A stretch of 64,000 bases of DNA from Psychroserpens sp. NJDZ02 (GTDB lineage Bacteria > Bacteroidota > Bacteroidia > Flavobacteriales > Flavobacteriaceae). The translations under genes were made by a program, and so were the position numbers. The stretch is taken from assembly GCF_004843725.1 (NCBI RefSeq), contig NZ_CP039451.1:494501-558500 (forward strand), read 5' to 3'. The notes below the pieces were generated by a model. It had not been told where the DNA came from and ran no database searches. It worked only from the letters and a program-made list of their open reading frames with translations. Of the stretch, positions 1-8,552 are shown one piece after another. The stretch's first letter is position 1, and every line of letters starts with the position of its first letter.

Positions 1-148
1 TTTAATCCTCAAACGACTACTATTCCTCAATGGTAACCATACGCTTGTTTAATATAAATCGAACTATTCACAAAGACATGATAAGCAACTAATAAGTGCT
101 GTTAGTAAAATAACATGCAAACAATACCATATCAACTATACAAGTTTG

Positions 149-156
149 TACTTTTG
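149..156 (+). promoter_or_regulatory. Bacteroidota -7 promoter element for the DUF1456 gene
   Basis: TACTTTTG matches the Bacteroidota -7 consensus TAnnTTTG. It lies about 20 bases before the ATG pair at 175/178, so the in-frame ATG at 115 is upstream of the likely transcription start and is not used. No clear TTG -33 element is visible. Confidence 0.5.
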
Positions 157-177
157 CACTTTAAATATAAGACTATG

Positions 178-498
178 ATGACAAACAACGATATTTTAAA
201 AAAGCTCAGAGTAGCGCACCAATTGCGTGATACAGATATTGTAGATATCTTAGCTTTGGTAGACTTTAGAGTGACTAAATCAGAACTAAACGCACTTTTT
301 AGACGAGAAGACCATCCTAACTATGTAGAATGTGGCGATCAAATTTTACGTAATTTTTTAAATGGTTTAGTCATTCACTTAAGAGGGCCAATGCCTAAAA
401 AAGGAGAGAAACCATCTGGCGATGATTCCGCGAAAGCGAAACCTAAAAAAATAGACTTAAACAAAACGTACAATAAGTCACAAAAAAAGAGCAACTAA
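178..498 (+). CDS. DUF1456 family protein (YehS-like)
   Basis: The 106-residue product starts MTNNDILKKLRVAHQLRD. It has the DUF1456 pattern of short helices with DIL.IL.LVDF, then FRREDHPNY and a C-terminal FLNGLV, ending in a Lys-rich tail. E. coli YehS carries two such repeats in about 156 residues; this form holds one main unit plus part of a second. The molecular function of the family is unknown. ATG 178 (or the adjacent 175) is chosen because a -7 box lies at 149-156. The stop codon lies inside a terminator hairpin shared with convergent sucC. It appears to be a single-gene transcript. Confidence 0.8.
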   Translation: MTNNDILKKLRVAHQLRDTDIVDILALVDFRVTKSELNALFRREDHPNYVECGDQILRNFLNGLVIHLRGPMPKKGEKPSGDDSAKAKPKKIDLNKTYNKSQKKSN

Positions 499-517
499 AT
501 AGTTGCTCTTTTTTTTT
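482..517. terminator. Bidirectional rho-independent terminator (DUF1456 gene / sucC)
   Basis: The inverted repeat AAAGAGCAACT / AGTTGCTCTTT has an 11-bp stem and an AAAT loop, with runs of A on the left and T on the right. It can terminate both convergent transcripts and overlaps the stop codon of the plus-strand gene. Confidence 0.85.
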
Positions 518-535
518 ATTATATACTTTAAAGTA

Positions 536-1726
536 TTAAGCTAATACTGCTTGTACTTTATCTGCTGCTTCTTGGAATTCTGTAGCACTCATTACATCTA
601 ATCCAGAATCGTCAATTAATTTCTTAGCGATATCTGCATTAGTACCTTGTAAACGTACAATAATTGGTACACTAATGTTACCCATGTTTTTGTAAGCATC
701 AATTACACCTTGAGCAACACGATCACAACGAACGATACCTCCAAAAATGTTAATTAAAATTGCTTTAACAGCTGGATCTCTTAAAATAAGTTCGAAAGCA
801 ATTTCTACTCTTGCTGCATCTGCAGTACCACCAACATCTAAAAAGTTAGCTGGCTCTCCACCTGCTTGCTTAATTAAATCCATAGTTGCCATTGCTAAAC
901 CAGCACCATTTACCATACAACCCACGTTTCCGTCAAGATCTACATAGTTAAGTCCTTGTTCTCCTGCTTCTACTTCAATAGCATTTTCTTCACGTAAATC
1001 GCGCATTGCTGCTAAATCTTTATGTCTAAATAACGCGTTATCGTCAATTGTTACTTTAGCATCAACTGCCATTATTTTATCATCACTAGTTTTTAAAACT
1101 GGGTTGATTTCAAATAATGAAGAGTCTGACTTGTCATAAGCAGTATATAATGCTGTTACAAATTTAGTCATGTCTTTAAAAGCTGCTCCTGATAAACCTA
1201 AGTTAAAAGCAATTTTACGTGCTTGAAAAGGTAAGATTCCTGTTGCAGGATCAATTTCTTCTGTAAAGATTAAATGTGGTGTTTCTTCAGCAACAGTTTC
1301 AATATCCATTCCACCTTCTGTAGAATACATAATCATGTTACGTCCATTACCTCTATTTAATAATACTGACATATAATATTCTTCTGGCTCAGAATCTCCA
1401 GGATAGTATACGTCTTCACATATTAAAACTTGGTGCACACGCTTACCTTCTGCTGAAGTTTGAGGTGTTACCAAATCCATTCCTATAATTTCTCCAGCGA
1501 TAGTTTTAACGGCGTCTAAGTTTTTAGCCAACTTAACTCCACCACCTTTACCACGTCCACCAGCATGAACTTGCGCTTTAACAACGTGCCATCCTGTTCC
1601 AGTATCTTCAGTTAATTTTTTAGCTGCAGCAACCGCTTCTTCAGCATTTTGTGCTACAATACCACGTTGGATACGTACGCCAAAGCTGCTTAATAATTCT
1701 TTTCCTTGATATTCGTGTAAATTCAT
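536..1726 (-). CDS. sucC: Succinate--CoA ligase (ADP-forming) subunit beta
   Basis: The 396-residue product makes succinate and ATP (or GTP) from succinyl-CoA in the TCA cycle, in complex with the alpha subunit SucD, which is not in this window. It begins MNLHEYQGKELLSSFGV, the usual SucC start. The N-terminal ATP-grasp part has VKAQVHAGGRGKGGGVK, and the C-terminal CoA-ligase part has NFLDVGG and INIFGGIVRCD. Length matches the family (about 386-398). It is monocistronic here, with a terminator shared with the convergent DUF1456 gene and a likely -7 box at 1754-1761. Confidence 0.97.
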   Translation of the reverse strand: MNLHEYQGKELLSSFGVRIQRGIVAQNAEEAVAAAKKLTEDTGTGWHVVKAQVHAGGRGKGGGVKLAKNLDAVKTIAGEIIGMDLVTPQTSAEGKRVHQVLICEDVYYPGDSEPEEYYMSVLLNRGNGRNMIMYSTEGGMDIETVAEETPHLIFTEEIDPATGILPFQARKIAFNLGLSGAAFKDMTKFVTALYTAYDKSDSSLFEINPVLKTSDDKIMAVDAKVTIDDNALFRHKDLAAMRDLREENAIEVEAGEQGLNYVDLDGNVGCMVNGAGLAMATMDLIKQAGGEPANFLDVGGTADAARVEIAFELILRDPAVKAILINIFGGIVRCDRVAQGVIDAYKNMGNISVPIIVRLQGTNADIAKKLIDDSGLDVMSATEFQEAADKVQAVLA

Positions 1727-1753
1727 CTTGTTTAGAGTAAAATTTTAGAATAA

Positions 1754-1761
1754 CAAAAGTA
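1754..1761 (-). promoter_or_regulatory. -7 promoter element of sucC
   Basis: Read on the minus strand this is TACTTTTG, matching TAnnTTTG, 28 bases upstream of the sucC ATG. No convincing -33 TTG was found. Confidence 0.5.
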
Positions 1762-1902
1762 AATAATCATAGTTACTTACCCTAATATTTAATTATGAAA
1801 AAAGTTAACAAAATGAAGAATTTATAAATTGTTAAATAATTAACAATTTGTTTTAAATATGTAATATTATTATAATTTAATTTTTTAATACGACTAAAAA
1901 AA

Positions 1903-1910
1903 TATCTTTG
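1903..1910 (+). promoter_or_regulatory. -7 promoter element of the lysA-like gene
   Basis: TATCTTTG fits TAnnTTTG and lies 15 bases before the ATG at 1926, which implies a very short leader. The rest of the 199-base divergent region to sucC is AT-rich with no other structure seen. Confidence 0.55.
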
Positions 1911-1925
1911 ATCAAAAATTAAAAG

Positions 1926-3131
1926 ATGCAAAACAGTCAATTACTTAAGATAGCAGAGGATTTTGGGAGTCCTGTATACATTTATGATGCAGATATTATA
2001 GCTGCACAATACAACCGTTTAACCTCTGCTTTTAAAACTGTAGACCAATTAAAGATTAATTACGCTGTTAAAGCCTTATCAAATATTTCCGTTTTAAAAT
2101 TAATGAAACAGTTAGGTGCTGGACTAGACACAGTGTCTTTGCAAGAAGTACAATTAGGATTAGCTGCCGGATTTGATGCCGAAAATATCATTTTTACACC
2201 AAATGGTGTGTCGCTTCAAGAAATAGAAACTGTTGCAGCATTAGGGTGTCAAATTAATATTGATAACCTTTCTATATTAGAACAATTTGGAACTAAACAT
2301 CCTAAAACACCAGTTTGTATTAGAATTAATCCACATGTAATGGCTGGTGGTAACACCAATATATCTGTTGGACATATCGATAGTAAATTTGGAATCTCAA
2401 TACATCAGATTCCGCATATCTTACGAATTGTTGAAAACACAAAAATGAATATCAACGGAATCCACATGCATACCGGAAGTGATATATTAGATATTGATGT
2501 CTTTTTATATGCTAGTGAGATTTTATTTGAAACCGCTAAAAACTTTAGACATTTAGATTTTATAGATTTTGGATCTGGTTTTAAAGTCCCATACAACGCA
2601 GGAGATATAGAAACCAATATTGAAGAATTTGGAGAAAAATTAACCACGCGATTTAATCAGTTTTGCGCAGAGTATGGTAGACCATTAACCTTAGCTTTTG
2701 AACCAGGGAAATTTTTAGTTAGCGAAGCTGGTCAGTTTTTAGTTAACGTAAATGTGGTTAAACAAACAACCTCAACTGTTTTTGCCCAAGTAGACAGTGG
2801 TTTTAATCACTTGATAAGACCAATGCTATATGGCTCACAACATGGTATTAGAAATATTTCTAACCCAGAAGGCCGTCAACGTTTTTATAGTGTTGTCGGT
2901 TACATATGCGAAACAGATACTTTTGCAACTAACAGACGTATTTCAGAAATTAATGAAGGTGACATTCTAGCCTTTAGCAATGCCGGCGCGTATTGTTACT
3001 CTATGGCTAGTAATTATAACTCGCGTTACAGACCTGCAGAAGTTTTAGTTTATAATGGAAAGGCACATTTAATTAGAAAAAGAGAAACATTTGATGACAT
3101 TTTAAACAATCAAATTGAAATTGATATATAA
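1926..3131 (+). CDS. lysA: Diaminopimelate decarboxylase (PLP-dependent, fold type III)
   Basis: The 401-residue product is expected to decarboxylate meso-diaminopimelate to L-lysine, the last step of lysine synthesis. It has the group IV decarboxylase layout: an N-terminal alpha/beta barrel with the PLP lysine in INYAVKALSN (about residue 49), HMHTGSDI and DFGSGF for phosphate binding, FEPGKFLVSEAG, and a C-terminal beta domain with CETDTFATNR (substrate-binding Cys) and NAGAYCYSMASNYNSR. The start follows a -7 box directly, and a terminator follows the stop. Related ornithine/arginine or carboxynorspermidine decarboxylases share the fold; the CE(T/S)xD and GAY motifs favour LysA. Confidence 0.9.
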   Translation: MQNSQLLKIAEDFGSPVYIYDADIIAAQYNRLTSAFKTVDQLKINYAVKALSNISVLKLMKQLGAGLDTVSLQEVQLGLAAGFDAENIIFTPNGVSLQEIETVAALGCQINIDNLSILEQFGTKHPKTPVCIRINPHVMAGGNTNISVGHIDSKFGISIHQIPHILRIVENTKMNINGIHMHTGSDILDIDVFLYASEILFETAKNFRHLDFIDFGSGFKVPYNAGDIETNIEEFGEKLTTRFNQFCAEYGRPLTLAFEPGKFLVSEAGQFLVNVNVVKQTTSTVFAQVDSGFNHLIRPMLYGSQHGIRNISNPEGRQRFYSVVGYICETDTFATNRRISEINEGDILAFSNAGAYCYSMASNYNSRYRPAEVLVYNGKAHLIRKRETFDDILNNQIEIDI

Positions 3132-3156
3132 CAGAAAGCACTCCTGTTACTATTTT

Positions 3157-3190
3157 AAAAAACCACTTCTAATATCGAAGTGGTTTTTTT
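3157..3190 (+). terminator. Rho-independent terminator of the lysA-like gene
   Basis: AAAAAACCACTTC pairs with GAAGTGGTTTTTT (13-bp stem, 7-base loop) and the right arm ends in a T run. It lies 26 bases after the lysA stop. The remaining 216 bases to the histidine kinase show no recognisable element. Confidence 0.85.
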
Positions 3191-3406
3191 GTATTTAATT
3201 GTAAACAAAACCACACAACAAAAAAAACGTCTTAACGAATAAAAATGCCTTTCATGGAGTTGCTTGTTTTTTAAACATTCACGCGTATGCATTTAAGCGT
3301 CATAAATTGCTTTTAGTCTAAAATAACCATTAGTTTCACTATAAAAAGGTCAATAACGATAATTAATTCTATCTTCTTCAATATTTTAAAATCAAATCCC
3401 TTAAAT

Positions 3407-4906
3407 ATGCTTTCTGATTCTAACCATCCCATATTGTCTGACGAAATTCACGATAAAGACTTTTTATCAACCATTGAAAACTCTCTCGCTATTGGCTCTT
3501 GGGAACTTGATGTTATAACTAACACCTTAAAATGGAGTTCTTTTACTAAAAAAATCCATGAAGTTACTAAAGATTACATCCCTGATGTGGAACATGCTAT
3601 TAATTTTTATAAGGAAGGAATACACAGGGAGAAGATTACAAAACTATTTAATGACGCTTTAGAAAATGAAAAAAAATTTGATGACGAATTTATAATTGTC
3701 ACTGCAAAGGGCAATGAAAAATGGATAAGAACTATTGGACATCCTAGATGTGTTAATGGAAAATGTACAGCCGTACGAGGCGTTTTTCTAGATATTACGG
3801 CAAAAACGATAGAAAACAAAAAAACAATTTTAAAAGAAAAACAATTTAGATCTCTTTTTAATTACTCTCTAACCGGAATGGCACTTTTAAGTCTAGAAGG
3901 TAATTGGCTTAAAGTAAATCACGGTATTTGTAAAATTCTAGGCTATACCGAAAAAGAGTTCTTAGAATCTAACTTTATAAAACAAACCCATTTAGAAGAC
4001 AAAGACCTTGGTATTGAAGAATTAAATTTAATGCTATCCGGTACTTTAGATAATCATCAGATAGAAAAAAGATATATACACAAAAATGGCTCTAGTATCC
4101 ATTGTGTGTTATCCTTAACAATTGTTAGAGATACCAATGGGGATCCTAAACATTTTATTGCGAATATTAATGATGTCTCTGAAATAAAAAAGGGCCAAAA
4201 TAAAATAACAGACCTACTAAAAGTAACATCAAAACAAAATGATAGGTTAATCAATTTTGCCCATATCGTATCTCATAATTTAAGATCTCATGGCGGAAAC
4301 TTAGAGATGCTATTAAAATTAAAGAAAGAAGAATATCCTGAATCTATTGCTGACGAATACTTTCCCCTTATCGAAAAAGCAGTCGGTAATTTAAATGAAA
4401 CTATTCAGAACCTAAATGACGTCGCACTGTACCACTCTTTAGACAATAATAAACTAGAATCTTTAAATCTACTGCACTATACCACAAATGCATTAAGTAA
4501 TATAAAAGGTATAACTCTCGCAAATAATGCAGAAATAAAGATCATAATAGACCAAGAGACTACGGTTAAAGCTATACCCGCCTATTTAGATAGCATAATT
4601 ATAAATTTCCTTACCAATGCAGTCAAATACAAAAGATTAGATGTCGATCCTAAAATAACATTAGAAGCAGTAAAAAAACAAAAGCATGTGACCTTGACCA
4701 TTAGAGATAATGGACAAGGTATTGATTTAAACAAACATGGTGATAAATTATTTGGTATGTACAACGTGTTTCACAAACACAAAGACTCCAGAGGACTCGG
4801 GTTATTTATTGCAAAAAATCAAATAGAGGCTATTGGTGGTAAAGTAAACGTCGAAAGCATTGTTGGAGAAGGCACTAAATTTATAATACAATTTAATCAT
4901 GACTGA
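3407..4906 (+). CDS. PAS-domain sensor histidine kinase
   Basis: The 499-residue product probably autophosphorylates on His in response to a signal sensed by PAS domains. There are two PAS domains (about residues 20-135, and 145-262 with NHGICKILGYTEKEF), a short coiled linker, a dimerisation helix with IVSHNLRSHGGN (phospho-His about 290), and a HATPase domain with N box NFLTNAVKYK, DNGQGID and GLGLFIAKNQIEAIGG. There is no transmembrane segment, so it should be cytoplasmic. The SHNLRSH box lacks the proline of the classic H box, as is common in Bacteroidota PAS kinases. The stop overlaps the next gene, a lone receiver that is its likely partner. The input signal cannot be read from the sequence. 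Confidence 0.93.
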   Translation: MLSDSNHPILSDEIHDKDFLSTIENSLAIGSWELDVITNTLKWSSFTKKIHEVTKDYIPDVEHAINFYKEGIHREKITKLFNDALENEKKFDDEFIIVTAKGNEKWIRTIGHPRCVNGKCTAVRGVFLDITAKTIENKKTILKEKQFRSLFNYSLTGMALLSLEGNWLKVNHGICKILGYTEKEFLESNFIKQTHLEDKDLGIEELNLMLSGTLDNHQIEKRYIHKNGSSIHCVLSLTIVRDTNGDPKHFIANINDVSEIKKGQNKITDLLKVTSKQNDRLINFAHIVSHNLRSHGGNLEMLLKLKKEEYPESIADEYFPLIEKAVGNLNETIQNLNDVALYHSLDNNKLESLNLLHYTTNALSNIKGITLANNAEIKIIIDQETTVKAIPAYLDSIIINFLTNAVKYKRLDVDPKITLEAVKKQKHVTLTIRDNGQGIDLNKHGDKLFGMYNVFHKHKDSRGLGLFIAKNQIEAIGGKVNVESIVGEGTKFIIQFNHD

Positions 4907-5297
4907 TCCAATAGATTTAATTTGCATTATTGACGACGATCCGATCTATGCTTTTGCGGTACAAAAACTTTTTAAGATGAATAATTTTTCTAATAACTGT
5001 GTTATTTTTAAAAATGGGCAAGAAGCTTTGGAGGGGTTATCAAATCTTTTTAATGAACAAGACACTTTACCAGACTTAATTTTATTAGACATCAATATGC
5101 CAATAATGGATGGTTGGCAATTTTTAGAGGCTTATAAAAGCACAAGTCTATATAATAAAATACCAATTTTTATCACCAGCTCCTCTGTGGACACGTTAGA
5201 TGTAAATAAAGCAGAAACTAACAGTCTAGTAAAAGGTTATGTCAATAAACCTCTTAATTTAGACAGCTTGACTTTAATTAAAAGTAAGTGTCTTTAA
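4899..5297 (+). CDS. Single-domain response regulator (receiver only)
   Basis: The 132-residue product is a stand-alone receiver domain: acidic cluster D12-D14, phospho-acceptor D64 in ILLDINMP, Thr/Ser switch in FITSSS, and conserved Lys117 in YVNKPL. It has no output domain, so it should act by protein contact or as a phosphate sink. It overlaps the kinase gene by 8 bases in another frame, which suggests translational coupling and a dedicated pair. No terminator hairpin was seen in the 101 bases before the convergent DinB-like gene. Confidence 0.93.
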   Translation: MTDPIDLICIIDDDPIYAFAVQKLFKMNNFSNNCVIFKNGQEALEGLSNLFNEQDTLPDLILLDINMPIMDGWQFLEAYKSTSLYNKIPIFITSSSVDTLDVNKAETNSLVKGYVNKPLNLDSLTLIKSKCL

Positions 5298-5398
5298 TTA
5301 CAATACGCTTGACAAAACGTTACTGCATTACTGTCTAAATCGTAAAAGGCATAGTTCTTAGTTTATCAAACCGCATTCTCTACGAGTATTGAAATGAC

Positions 5399-5974
5399 TT
5401 ATTTATCCTTTCCTACTTTTCCCGTAAAATGATTCACTTTTGAGCTCATCGGATTACCTGTTATACGCCTAAAAGAGGCTATTTGCCCGCAATGCCAAAC
5501 AGAATCTGATATTGGACCATTAATATTATTCCAAAACGGAACTTTTGTATCACCAAAAATGATTTTAAATTCAGAGATATCCTCAGATTCTCTTAAAATA
5601 TCTGCTGCTTGTTTTAAATTATTCAAAGTAGCACTACGCTTGTGTTCAAAAGTAAAATCGTTTTGCTCTTTTTTATTCTCTTTTTTTAATGTTGAATTCA
5701 AAAGTATTTTTGACAAACTATAAATATGATCTACAGTCTCTACAGAAGTTCTGACCGAATCACTTGGCTTATATGCCAAATCCGTTTCTGTCAAACCATT
5801 TGTCGCATGATAAAACCGAAATCCTAAAGCATCAACTTGTCTAGCAGCAACTGTACCAGCAGTAAAATATTTTGACGGTTCAGGCATTTCGTAATACGGC
5901 AACTCGTTATTTTGAGCAATCATGGTCGTTGTTAAAATTAAAGTTAGAATAAATAATCGCGTTTTCATTATCAT
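5399..5974 (-). CDS. Secreted DinB-superfamily-like protein
   Basis: The 191-residue product has a cleavable signal peptide (ATG 5968 or 5974; the ATG at 5974 overlaps the upstream stop as ATGA, which suggests coupling). The mature part resembles the DinB four-helix bundle: a helix with ALGFRFYHATNGL, a VDHIYSLSKIL helix and a late SVWHCGQIASFRR helix like the metal-binding helix of the family. DinB-fold proteins are often metal-dependent thiol transferases, but with only some metal ligands evident no activity is claimed. It is last in a minus-strand run with the M23, GspG-like and M28 genes, all envelope or periplasmic. Confidence 0.6.
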   Translation of the reverse strand: MIMKTRLFILTLILTTTMIAQNNELPYYEMPEPSKYFTAGTVAARQVDALGFRFYHATNGLTETDLAYKPSDSVRTSVETVDHIYSLSKILLNSTLKKENKKEQNDFTFEHKRSATLNNLKQAADILRESEDISEFKIIFGDTKVPFWNNINGPISDSVWHCGQIASFRRITGNPMSSKVNHFTGKVGKDK

Positions 5975-6585
5975 CTATTATTATTAATATAATCCGTTGG
6001 ATTCAAGTATCCTTCAGTTTCTTCAGAATATCCAGGACCAATTGGTAGGTTTAACACATCCCTTATCTCCAAATGCAAATGCGCTAAATAAGCACCATCA
6101 GCTGTACCAATGGTTCCAATAATAGTCCCTTTTACTATGTATTGCCCTTCAGACACTAGGATAGAACTACAATGCGCATACAGCGATTCTGTTTTAGATT
6201 TATCAGGATTGTGATGCACCATTCTAATCACCTTACCCCAACCTCCTTCTATATCCTCTGCAAAAGATACATAACCATTTGCAATAGCATAAATTGGATC
6301 TCCCAAATCCGTATTACCTCCTCCAACACCATTCCAGTCATCTCCTAAATGGTAGTTCTCTTGAAAGCCTTGTGCATTATAATAGCGCTTTGCATCTGGT
6401 TTACCAACAGGAAAATCATACCCATTAGTGATTTTAAAGGTGTCTAGCACTTTCTTTTTAAGTTTTACCACGTCTTCCTTTGCCTCTTGTTTTGTAGCAT
6501 CGATAGCTAATTGTCCTTCTTTTTTACATTGAAAAAAAAGCAAGCAACATAAAAACATAACTTTATAATTATTCCACATCGTCAT
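5971..6585 (-). CDS. M23-family metallopeptidase lipoprotein (LytM/peptidase M23)
   Basis: The product of 202-204 residues has a lipobox-like N-terminus (FLCCLLFFQCKK), so it should be a membrane-anchored lipoprotein. The peptidase domain has zinc ligands in HLGDDWNG (HxxxD), LYAHCSS, and the HLHLE motif that gives HxH near the C-terminus. The active site is intact, so it is probably a peptidoglycan endopeptidase or hydrolase; M23 enzymes cleave cross-link or stem peptides. The start is ATG 6585 or 6579. Its 5' end overlaps the GspG-like gene by 17 bases and its stop overlaps the DinB-like start, consistent with one operon. Confidence 0.88.
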   Translation of the reverse strand: MTMWNNYKVMFLCCLLFFQCKKEGQLAIDATKQEAKEDVVKLKKKVLDTFKITNGYDFPVGKPDAKRYYNAQGFQENYHLGDDWNGVGGGNTDLGDPIYAIANGYVSFAEDIEGGWGKVIRMVHHNPDKSKTESLYAHCSSILVSEGQYIVKGTIIGTIGTADGAYLAHLHLEIRDVLNLPIGPGYSEETEGYLNPTDYINNNR

Positions 6586-7036
6586 CTGTATTTAAAATCC
6601 CATCCCGTCCTTTTGAAACTAAGTTGTAATCTGCCCCATCTTTTGTAACGCTATAAGAAAAGGTACTACCCCAAACATCAAGAGTCAAATTTCTGTGCAA
6701 AGGGTTATTTCTAATAATAATACTTAACTCTTTGGGATATGTATTGAATTGTTTTTTTTCAGCTTTTAGTAATTCATGAATTTTCGTCATCTGCTTAGTC
6801 ATCGTATTTTGATCTTTATTTATAAAAAACAGAAAATAAACTGGAACAGTCAGCAGAACAAGCAAAAACACTACTCTTAAATAAATTTCTCTTGAGGGAT
6901 AAATCATAAGCTGTTTTGGCAACCCATGCTTCTTTTCGTATTTACGTTGTGCTTTTTTCTTTTTCCAAAATTTATAATCTAAAAAGAACAAATAAATATC
7001 AACAAAACATTCTAATATAATAGCGACTAGATCCAC
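6569..7036 (-). CDS. Membrane protein with GspG-like (type II pseudopilin) C-terminal domain
   Basis: The 155-residue product begins at a GTG four bases after the M28 peptidase stop; the next ATG would remove the first hydrophobic stretch. It has hydrophobic segments at about 1-22 and 50-72. The C-terminal 75 residues then follow the T2SS GspG pattern: an amphipathic helix, FNTYPKEL, LDVWGSTFSYSV, and NLVSKGRDGILNTDDD, where the acidic tail is the calcium loop of pseudopilins. There is no prepilin peptidase motif, so this is not a normal pilin; it looks like the same soluble domain hung from an integral membrane anchor. Function unknown. The neighbours suggest cell envelope work. Confidence 0.6.
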   Translation of the reverse strand: MDLVAIILECFVDIYLFFLDYKFWKKKKAQRKYEKKHGLPKQLMIYPSREIYLRVVFLLVLLTVPVYFLFFINKDQNTMTKQMTKIHELLKAEKKQFNTYPKELSIIIRNNPLHRNLTLDVWGSTFSYSVTKDGADYNLVSKGRDGILNTDDDVE

Positions 7037-7039
7037 TTA

Positions 7040-8437
7040 CTAATCTTTAAATTCCTTAACCTGTGGCAGATCACTTGTCCCGTACTTATCAAACAAATAC
7101 ACTAAACTTGTCATTGTTGCTGCACCAAGCTCCAACTCGCGTTTATTTACCGCATCAAACGTATCGTTTGCGGCGTGATGATGATCAAAATAACGTTGAG
7201 AATCTGGACGTAGACCGGCCATTACAATCGTTTCATTTTTTAATGGCCCGATATCAGCCCCGCTATATCCTTTTTCAAAATAATGAATAAGATATGGTTT
7301 GAATAACGACTCCCAACCTAACACTTTATTTAATACAGCATCACTACAGTCAAAACTAAATCCACGAGGGGAAAACCCTCCTGAATCACTCTCTAAAGCA
7401 AAGACATGATTTTCGTTTTTACGCTTAGCTTCTTCAGCATATTTCTTTCCGCCACGTAACCCGTTTTCTTCATTCATAAATAGTACAACTCTGATGGTAC
7501 GTTTAGGTTTGATTCCGCTTTCTTTTAATAATCTGATCACATCCATAGATTGCACTACTCCTGCTCCATCATCATGAGAGCCATCTCCTAAATCCCAAGA
7601 GTCTAAATGTCCACCAACAACCATAAACTCATTTGGAAATTCGCTTCCTGTAATTTCACCAATAACATTATAGGACAACACGTCTTCAAACTGCTGACAG
7701 TTTTGTTTAAAATAGAATTTTAAATTCGTGTCTTTTTTTAGTGCTTCAGACAACTTATTTGCATCATTTGTACTAATTGCTGCTGATGGAATACGTTGGT
7801 CGTTTGATAAATCCATATATCCCATGCTTCCCGTATGCGGCAAATCGTCTTGACGTAAATTTAAAGATCTCACTATAACTCCAACAGCTCCCAATTTACT
7901 AGCTTCATACGCACCCGCGTACCGTTGTTTAGAACAGCCGCCGTAAGCTTCAAAAGTGTGTATTAACTCAGGATTCATTGCGCCATTAAAAAATACTATT
8001 TTACCTTTAACCTTAGTTCCGAATTCCGCCAACTCTTCAAAGCTCTTAACTTCTATAACTGTGGCTTCTAGTCCTGATTTTGGTGTTGCAATAGAACCTC
8101 CTAAGGCACAAATATTAACATCAAACCTACTAGTATTAGTTGTAAAATGTGCAACTTCTTTATCCCCACGTTCCCATTTTGGGACCATCACCTCTTGCAA
8201 CCACACTTTATCTAATCCCAATTTGTCTAGTTCTGATTTTGTGTATTGCACTGCTTTTTCTGCACTTACAGATCCTGATAAACGACCACCTATTTGATTT
8301 GACAAATGATCTAACCATTGATAAGCATTTCCATTAGTCAAAGATTGACTGTAAATGGTTTTTAATGCGTCTTGATCTGATTGAGCTGTGACGTTTAATG
8401 ATAGTAAAAATGTTATAAATAATGCTAGTTGTTTCAT
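7040..8437 (-). CDS. Secreted M28-family zinc aminopeptidase/carboxypeptidase with PA insert
   Basis: The 465-residue product starts at ATG 8437, where a clean signal peptide begins (MKQLALFITFLLSLNVTAQ). A longer reading from GTG 8503 runs into a palindromic repeat and is rejected. A PA-like insert (about residues 130-260) precedes the M28 catalytic core: VVGGHLDSWD, HDDGAG, FMNEENGLRGG, ESDSGG and a late FDHHHAAND, giving the full set of two-zinc ligands. It resembles plasma glutamate carboxypeptidase/CPQ-type dipeptidases, so it probably trims peptides in the periplasm or outside. It is first of a run of four co-directional, nearly touching genes. Confidence 0.88.
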   Translation of the reverse strand: MKQLALFITFLLSLNVTAQSDQDALKTIYSQSLTNGNAYQWLDHLSNQIGGRLSGSVSAEKAVQYTKSELDKLGLDKVWLQEVMVPKWERGDKEVAHFTTNTSRFDVNICALGGSIATPKSGLEATVIEVKSFEELAEFGTKVKGKIVFFNGAMNPELIHTFEAYGGCSKQRYAGAYEASKLGAVGVIVRSLNLRQDDLPHTGSMGYMDLSNDQRIPSAAISTNDANKLSEALKKDTNLKFYFKQNCQQFEDVLSYNVIGEITGSEFPNEFMVVGGHLDSWDLGDGSHDDGAGVVQSMDVIRLLKESGIKPKRTIRVVLFMNEENGLRGGKKYAEEAKRKNENHVFALESDSGGFSPRGFSFDCSDAVLNKVLGWESLFKPYLIHYFEKGYSGADIGPLKNETIVMAGLRPDSQRYFDHHHAANDTFDAVNKRELELGAATMTSLVYLFDKYGTSDLPQVKEFKD

Positions 8438-8545
8438 GATAGGTTGCGTTAGTGATTGAACGGTTTGTCTGAGCTCCTCGCAGAGAGCGAGTAGTGAAAG
8501 CACGACCTTTATCCTGAACTACATTCAGGATAAAGGTAACGCCCA
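8438..8545. repeat. GC-rich two-hairpin intergenic element (REP-like)
   Basis: Between ppk2 and the M28 gene lie a perfect 14-bp inverted repeat (8505-8518 and 8524-8537, 5-base loop, arms ACCTTTATCCTGAA) and a smaller hairpin, CTCGC-agaga-GCGAG, near 8477-8491. The stretch 8460-8510 is clearly richer in G+C than its neighbours. There is no T run, so it is not a simple terminator. Translation across it gives spurious N-terminal extensions of the M28 protein. It resembles dispersed palindromic repeats; copy number in the genome is unknown. Confidence 0.55.
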
Positions 8546-8552
8546 AATAATA

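Noticed and set aside
115..177. Upstream ATG start for the DUF1456 protein
   Set aside because: A -7 promoter box at 149-156 lies downstream of it, and the extra residues do not fit the family.
8438..8503. N-terminal extension of the M28 peptidase from a GTG at 8503
   Set aside because: The extension lies in the palindromic element and precedes a clean signal peptide that begins at ATG 8437.
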